From Coffea arabica (taxonomy: Eukaryota > Streptophyta > Magnoliopsida > Gentianales > Rubiaceae), in contig NC_092329.1 in the NCBI RefSeq assembly GCF_036785885.1, positions 930,001 to 994,000 on the forward strand: a DNA stretch of 64,000 bases, written 5' to 3'. Shown here piece by piece: positions 58,275-64,000 of this stretch (within the stretch, counting starts at the first letter, position 1; every line of letters starts with the position of its first letter). The notes below the pieces were generated by a model. The model made no database searches and was not told the DNA's origin. It saw nothing but the letters and a program-made list of their open reading frames with translations. A program made the translations under genes and the position numbers.

Positions 58275-59629
58275 GGGATGGCAACGGGACGGATTTGGAG
58301 CGGGGATCCCTCCCCGATCCCCCACCCCCGTTGCCAAAAACTCCCGCCTCCTCCTATTTTCGTTCCCCCCACCCTCTGCCTTGCCTCGCTTTTCTTGCGA
58401 ATGTCCACGAATGATAATTTGGTTTTTTTTTTCTAACAGCCTTTATTCAATAAATCAAAACTAAATTCAAAGAATAAAATAAAATACAAAATTGAAAAAA
58501 GTGAAACAAAAAAAGTGAAACAAAAAAAGTGTTGAAATAAAATATCAAAAAAATTTAAAAACTTAGGGCCTGTTTGGAAGATGAATTTTTTGGGTGTTTG
58601 TATAAAATTTTACTGTTGATCACGGTAGAAGTTGTAGAAAAATTTTGGGTGTTTGTAAGATGAAATTTTTTTTCCTTTTCTTTTTCTTTTTCTTTTTTCT
58701 TTTTTCTTTTTTCTTTTCCTTCCTCCCTTCCCGCTTCTTCTCCCTCCCCTGTTCCCTCTCCCGAAACTTCCATGGTAGCAACTAACAGGTGATTCTTTTT
58801 TTTTTTTTTGCTTTTTTTTTCTTCCCCTCTCCCTCCATCGCCATCCCTCTTCTCCCTCTCCCTCTCCCTCTCCCTCTCCCTCTCCCCTTCCCCTTCCTTC
58901 CCCCGCCACCCCTCCCCCGCCACCCTCCCCTAGCTGCGATCTAGTCGAGCGACCAGATCGGTGAAAGGGGGAGAGGGAGGGTGGTGGGGGAGGCAGAGGC
59001 GAAGAGGGGAGGGGGGAGGGAGAAAGAAAAAAAAAAGCACCAACAGAGGAGCAGAGGGGTGAGGGAGAGAGAAAAAAAAAAGAGGAAGGTCGGAATAGTG
59101 ACCGGCGCCGGTAGCGATGGTGGAGGTGGTGGCCGGCGACGGAGGACGTGGTGGGTTGGGTGGGGGAGGAAAAAGAAGAAAAGTTGAAGGAGAAGTCTTT
59201 TGTGTATTTTTGAAATGTGTAGGTTAAAAATTTTGATAAGTTTTTTAGGATTTCTGTAACAAAAGTTATTAAAAAAATAGTTTTATACAAACTTGGTAAA
59301 AAACCAAGGTTCCAAATAGGCCTTCAATTGGATTGTATAGATAACATTTGAGAATACTTATAGAATACGTAATATGCTTGTGCTAAATATCAATTAGGAA
59401 TTTGGATAGAAATGGAATAAATGTTATATTTAGTTGTCAAATATTCTAAATTTATTATTATTAGATTATATAATATATTATATTTATTTATATTAATAAA
59501 TTGAAGCGGAGGATGGGGCGGGAGTTGATCCCCGCCCCCTCACCCCATTTAAAATGGGGAGAGAAAAATTTTCTCTCGTTCACGCCCCATTACTCCCCCT
59601 GCAGGGGCATCTGCCCTTGTTGCCATCCC
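58275..59629. mobile_element. hAT MITE (GGGATGGCAAC ends) with nested MITE
   Basis: It starts GGGATGGCAACGGGACGG; the right end reversed starts GGGATGGCAACAAGGGC. The flanks TGATGCTA (58267-58274) and TAATGCTA (59630-59637) match at 7 of 8, a hAT-size duplication. The terminal regions are GC-rich (CCCCGATCCCC / GGATGGGGCGGG). A GGCCTGTTTGAAA-family MITE lies inside. It carries no transposase. Confidence 0.85.
58564..59326. mobile_element. GGCCTGTTTGAAA-family MITE with GC-rich core, nested
   Basis: It starts AGGGCCTGTTTGGAAG and the right end reversed starts GGCCTATTTGGAACC. The interior has TTTTACTGTTGATCACGG and, near the right, AAAAAACCAAGG. The centre is a polypyrimidine/GC-rich block (58700-59180) including CTCCCT hexamer repeats near 58853-58885. 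The open frames on both strands read low-complexity Arg/Glu/Lys or Ser/Pro and are not credible proteins. Confidence 0.7.
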
Positions 59630-59637
59630 TAATGCTA

Positions 59638-60461
59638 ACCTTATAAAAGTGATAGATTGGGGTTTGGGCCATTGCCTTGCTAAAGGAATTCCAAATTCTC
59701 TTGGTCTGGGCCCTTGTTATAAGGCCTGTAAAACGTGGTCGACTCCACAACATTCAGAATCTTGAATTTTTTTGTTAACTTTGTCATGGTTCAATCGAAA
59801 CTCTAAACCTTAAAAATTAAAATGTAAAGTGGGAAGATCTGAGAGTTAAACTAATAATTTCATGGTCAACTGGCTAATGCTATCACAATCAACTTTTTTT
59901 TTCATTTTTTTTAGCAGGAGAGAAGCGGGAAGGGGACAGAGATTTGAATCTAGAATCTCTAATTCTTAATCACTAGACCAAAATCTCATCGAGATAACGT
60001 CACAACCAGTCTTTTTTTTTTTTTTATTACTACATAAAACAAACAGATGAGGGAATGATGTTTCAAAAGTCACATGTCAGAAAATTTTGAGAATGCAATC
60101 TAGTTCAGGAATTTGAATGTGATTGGTATTGGTTGCAAAATAGGGGGCTTTCTTTTTTTTGAGGGATAAAGAAATTAGGGGGCAAAATTTGGGCCAGTAA
60201 GATGAGGATTTGAGCCCAAATCATTAGAAGGGCCGAGAGGTGAGTGATAATTTGATAGATAGAGGAGGTCCAATAGTTGGGCTAAGCAAAACCGATTGAC
60301 AGAGGAAATAGCTACCATCATCGTCCTAAGACGAGGGGTGTTGCCAAACGTGAGATTTGTCGTCGAAGAAGAAGCCAGGATCGTGAAGAGATCCCTTGAA
60401 ATCAACTCGAAGATGAAGAACTCAAGTTAGAGGTTAACATAGAATAGAATTTAATACTAAG
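59638..60461. promoter_or_regulatory. Upstream region of the O-fucosyltransferase gene
   Basis: Intergenic sequence and probable leader. It contains a SINE at 59889-60012 and then about 450 bp to the start codon. No clear TATA box was seen. A short minus-strand open frame (60175-60405) has no recognisable domain. Confidence 0.4.
59889..60012 (-). mobile_element. SINE, eroded
   Basis: On the minus strand it carries GGTCTAGTGATTAAGAATT (A-box-like) and AGATTCAAATCTC (B-box-like) and ends in an A-rich run. The flanks ATCACAATCAACTTT and GTCACAACCAGTCTT are a degraded target duplication. Confidence 0.55.
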
Positions 60462-63400
60462 ATGAACAACAGAAATCAGCAGCAATTGCAATCTCAAACT
60501 CGAAGATGGGCTTTGGGAGGAGCGTTTGTGCTGCTACTACCGAATTTGTTTCCCGGCCTCCTCACTCCGCTGGGCCGTGCTTATCCCTCCCTCTTCTCTG
60601 TAATGTCCCTGTCTTTTTCTTTTCTTTTTGTGGTCATTTTTTATTGCATTTGGAAGCTTTTTTTTTTCCCCTTGAATTTGAACTCCTGAAGAGTTAGTTG
60701 TACGATGGTTTTTTTTTTTTTTTTCCTTTTAGTTTCTGGGATTGTTGAAGTTTGGATTTTGTTTGGCGGGGGTTTTCTTTTTCATAATTTGCTGATATAG
60801 TCGAGATAAGTGCATTTTTCTGTTGTTTGGAGTAGTTGTAATTTTTCGTTTGGAGAGTTTTCTTGGGGATGCCAGGAAATTGAGAAGACTGTAGTTTGGT
60901 GGTTTATATTATGATGAACTGAGTTTATACAGCCCTGCTGTCTGGATAAATTTGATTGCTAACTTTTCCCTCTGAGCCTAATGCAGATTTTATTTTCGTT
61001 TAGCTATAAATCATACGATGATTGGCTATTTGACGAGCTTAAGAGGCTTGGAATGCTCAAACTTTTGTTGCAACTTTCTACTTGCAAATCAGAGCAACTA
61101 CTCTTTGCCATTGATGTTTTATGTCACACAGAGGTATCTTTGCAATTTTAGGAATGGAATGCTCCGAGACCTATGCATTTGGAATTGATGAATGGGGCTT
61201 TACAACAACAAACAGTGAGTAGGTGCTAAGTTTATAGCTTTGGTCCAGAAATGATCTTGGGAACTTGGAATTAGTAGTTCTTTTAATCTGTTTTATCATT
61301 CAACTTTCAGTCTGGTGAACAAGAATCAGAACTCTGGTCTCCCTTGCCCGACCAAGGATGGAAACGTTGTGCTGACTCACATGCTAAATCTTGTGAGTCC
61401 TTTCAGTTTGCTAATTGTTCCTTGTTACCTTGTTGATGTTTCGCCAATTTGGCTCATAAACTTTCTTGGAGAAATGTGGCCCAGTTTCTTTGTCTTCTGA
61501 TGGTCCAATACAAAACTGTATTTGCTTTTGTAGCTTTGCCCAAAAAGTCCCAGGGCTACATTCAAGTGTTTCTTGATGGAGGACTGAATCAGCAGCGAAT
61601 GGGGGTAAGGTGGCTTCAGTTGTAGCTTCTGTTGTGTATGATATCTTGAGTTATCTGTGAATTGCTTAAAAGAATTCTAATAATGATATCAATATGTAAT
61701 GTCTTTTAATACTTACTTAATTTCCCATTTGTCCCTTTTGAAGATTTGTGATGCCGTAGCTGTTGCTAAAATTTTAAATGCTACACTTGTGCTTCCACAC
61801 TTTGAAGTGAATCCTGTTTGGCAAGATTCAAGGTACTGTATGCTCAAGATTATGCGTATTGGTTCCTAAACATAAACAGACACTTCTGACCTGAAATCCC
61901 ATTTTCTGAAGTTCATTTACAGATATTTTTGATGCTGACCACTTTATTGATGCCCTGAAAAATGAAGTCTCTGTAGTTAAAGATCTGCCAAGTCAACATT
62001 CTTGGAGTACACGAGAGTATTATGCGACGGGCATAAGAGCCACTAGAATCAAAACAGCACCTATGCATGCACCTGCCACTTGGTATCTGGAAAATGTTTT
62101 GCCTGTAATGCAGAGGTTTGTGGAAATTAGAGCCCTGCATGCTTGGTGTTATTAGAGTGGTGGCCAAGACGTCACATTTAAGGCTGGTTAAATGCTTATC
62201 CTTATCTCTGTTGTGGAATATATGTCACTACTGTTTCTTTTTTTCTTTTAACAATTGCTGTACAATCCTATTACCATTTAATTCAAAACACTAGGTATCT
62301 GCTAAAAAGAATCGTTGTTTACAAGACATTGATTGACTCAAAACCATTTCAAAGGAAAGAACCAGTATCCCAATTCTTAGCAAGGCTTCTTTTTAAGGCA
62401 TCAATTTACTCATGGAAATCCTGGATCATTAAACTCTGTTCACCTGATGTGGATGCTGAATTGAAGATAATAACTTAAATTCTGTTCTCAGTTCTGATGA
62501 CTTCTGGGCTTCTATTTCTTTGAATTGACTTCAATAAGGAAAACATGATGGTTGTTTGGGGATTTTCCAATAATTTAGATCAGGTGAATCGAAAGCTGTT
62601 GATGTTGCTGTTTTTGGTCCTTGTTATATGGTTCCAATGAAAATTAGTGCTTCCTCATCCACGTAATTTATGTCAATGTTATAGGAGCATAAATATTGTT
62701 TATAGACTGAATCATAAAGATCCCAATCTTTCACTTCTAAGGTTTCACCTATGAGGCGTGTTCTTTCTATCATCATGTCATTGGATATTGTTCTAGAAAA
62801 TATCTATGCCATCTGGAAGTAAATTTTGGCAATCATAGATGGATCCAGGGAGGGTGGGGCCCCACAGTTTCCTAGAAAAGAACAATTTCTTTCTCTTTAG
62901 AAATGGAAAATTTTCAAAATGTGTCCTATAGAAGTTTAAGATTTTCCTGTCAACATATATTTTCTGCATCCGGCTATGCTGGTACTTGCTCTTCTTCACA
63001 ACATGTCCAGTGTAGAGTAGCCTTCCTTGATTAAATTTTCCTACAAAATTATTGGTTTGATTCGTCCCTTGATTGCTTGTTTAGTTACGGGATTGCAGCT
63101 ATTGCCCCATTTTCTCACCGATTGGCCTTCGACAACCTGCCTTCTGAGATCCAGCAGCTTCGCTGTAAGGTTAATTTTGAGGCTTTGGTTTTTGTTCCCC
63201 ATATCCGGATGTTAGCAGAGACCCTCATCAATCGCCTGCGGTATGCACCAAGTGGTGACAGGGCAGTAGGCGTCTCTAACTGGGAGGAAAGATTAGATGA
63301 TAAGCGAAGAGCTGGAAAGTATGTTGTGTTACACCTGCGGTTTGACAAAGTATGAACCTTTCTGCTTTAAGCCTCTGATAAAGAAATGAGAGAATGCATT

Positions 63401-64000
63401 GCATGTTCATGTGCATATGGCGTTTTTGGGGGGGAGAGGTGTATAGCTAAGATAAGCTCAGTCATTGGTTTAGCATTGTGTGTGGCTTACCAACTATAAG
63501 TAAATATGGATTACATTGTCTTGTGTTGTAATAGTTCCACATATGAAATCTGCTACTGAGAAGTTTTTCCAGATAGTTCCATGGTGCAATTCTCCATTTG
63601 ATTACCTTCTCAGCAACTATTATCTAAAACACATTTCGTTGAAGTTTGAATGCCACATGGCTAGGCTGGATTTTAGAATTGAGGTAGCATTTGTGTCGCT
63701 ATTGCTCATCATGTCGGTATCTGTTGTGGACAGGATATGGCTGCTCACTCGGCTTGTGACTTTGGTGGGGGTAAAGCTGAGAAATTGGCACTTGGAAAAT
63801 ACCGGCAGGTGCTTTGGCAGGGAAGGGTACTCAATTCTCAGTTCACTGATGAAGAACTACGAATTCAAGGGCGTTGCCCTCTGACTCCAGAAGAAATTGG
63901 GCTTCTGCTGGCTGCTCTGGGCTTCAATAACAGTACCACACTGTATCTGGCATCCCACAAGGTTGATTGTGGAGATTGGAACTTAAGTCATTCTCCACTG
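60462..64000 (+). CDS. GDP-fucose O-fucosyltransferase family protein, 5' part (runs off right edge)
   Basis: A plant glycosyltransferase of the protein O-fucosyltransferase fold, expected to be a type II Golgi membrane protein. Exons: 60462-60599, 61152-61214, 61311-61392, 61534-61604, 61744-61832, 61912-62115, 63085-63349 and 63734-63961. All are in frame and give 380 residues before the edge. A short N-terminus is followed by a hydrophobic anchor (about 16-37, RRWALGGAFVLLLPNLFPGL). EWNAPRP begins exon 2. The donor-binding block DGGLNQQRMG ends exon 4. REYYATGIRATRIKTAP and YGIAAIAPFSHRLAFDNLP follow. HLRFDK (299-304) with DMAAHSACDFGGGKAEK carries the conserved His-X-Arg of the catalytic cleft, and CPLTPEEIGLLL with LYLASHK ends the visible part. 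The acceptor product is unknown. No breaks were seen. Confidence 0.92.

Noticed and set aside
58555-59290. Open frames of 122 and 226 codons on the minus strand
   Set aside because: Low-complexity Glu/Arg/Lys and Ser/Pro reading of the polypyrimidine core of a nested MITE, without a promoter, introns or domain.
1-64000. CRISPR arrays, operons, bacterial origins, organelle insertions, LTR retroelements
   Set aside because: None was seen. The sequence is plant nuclear DNA and the tandem repeats are microsatellites or MITE-derived.

Overview
The window is nuclear DNA of a flowering plant. Its genes have short exons with GT-AG introns, large AT-rich intergenic stretches and many small inverted-repeat DNA transposons. 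The gene set (AP-4 mu adaptin, an SVP/JOINTLESS-type MADS-box gene, a plant bHLH with an ACT-like tail, a DnaJ zinc-ribbon protein, a GDP-fucose O-fucosyltransferase) is eudicot-like. The style of the MADS gene suggests an asterid, possibly a Rubiaceae such as coffee, but the species cannot be fixed from this sequence. No bacterial, organellar or retroviral/LTR element sequence was recognised.

Layout, left to right. 1-1478 (-): 5' part of the AP-4 mu gene, running off the left edge. 1922-5146: a chimeric DNA transposon that appears to carry gene pieces, one of them matching the leader of the gene at 27.8 kb. 5217-6016: a small hAT-like element. 6516-12734: an L1-type LINE with a 17-bp target duplication, poly(A) tail and decayed ORFs. 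13783-15280 (-): bHLH transcription factor. 18111 to about 22650 (-): an unrecognised lysine-rich, probably nuclear, protein in about ten small exons; a hAT element (22732-23413) sits just upstream of its leader. 23.6-26.6 kb: a transposon cluster including a hAT that carries a patatin-like phospholipase fragment. 27840-28226 (+): a 128-residue protein with repeated CX3C motifs. 29571-30680 (-): DnaJ protein. 31-46 kb: a gene desert with several MITEs, a MULE-like element and microsatellites. 46166-56589 (+): SVP-like MADS-box gene of eight coding exons, with a 6.9-kb first intron holding about 1.4 kb of pure A/T tandem repeats inside a MITE. 57.7-60 kb: two SINEs and a hAT with a nested MITE. 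60462-right edge (+): 5' part of an O-fucosyltransferase gene.

The host genes are unrelated single-copy plant genes and do not form a pathway or cluster. The notable content is the traffic between transposons and host genes: two elements carry gene fragments, one donor candidate lies in the same window, and elements sit in a promoter and in a large MADS-gene intron. Exon boundaries were placed by hand from splice consensus, reading phase and remembered family sequence; transcription start and end points are mostly inferred.
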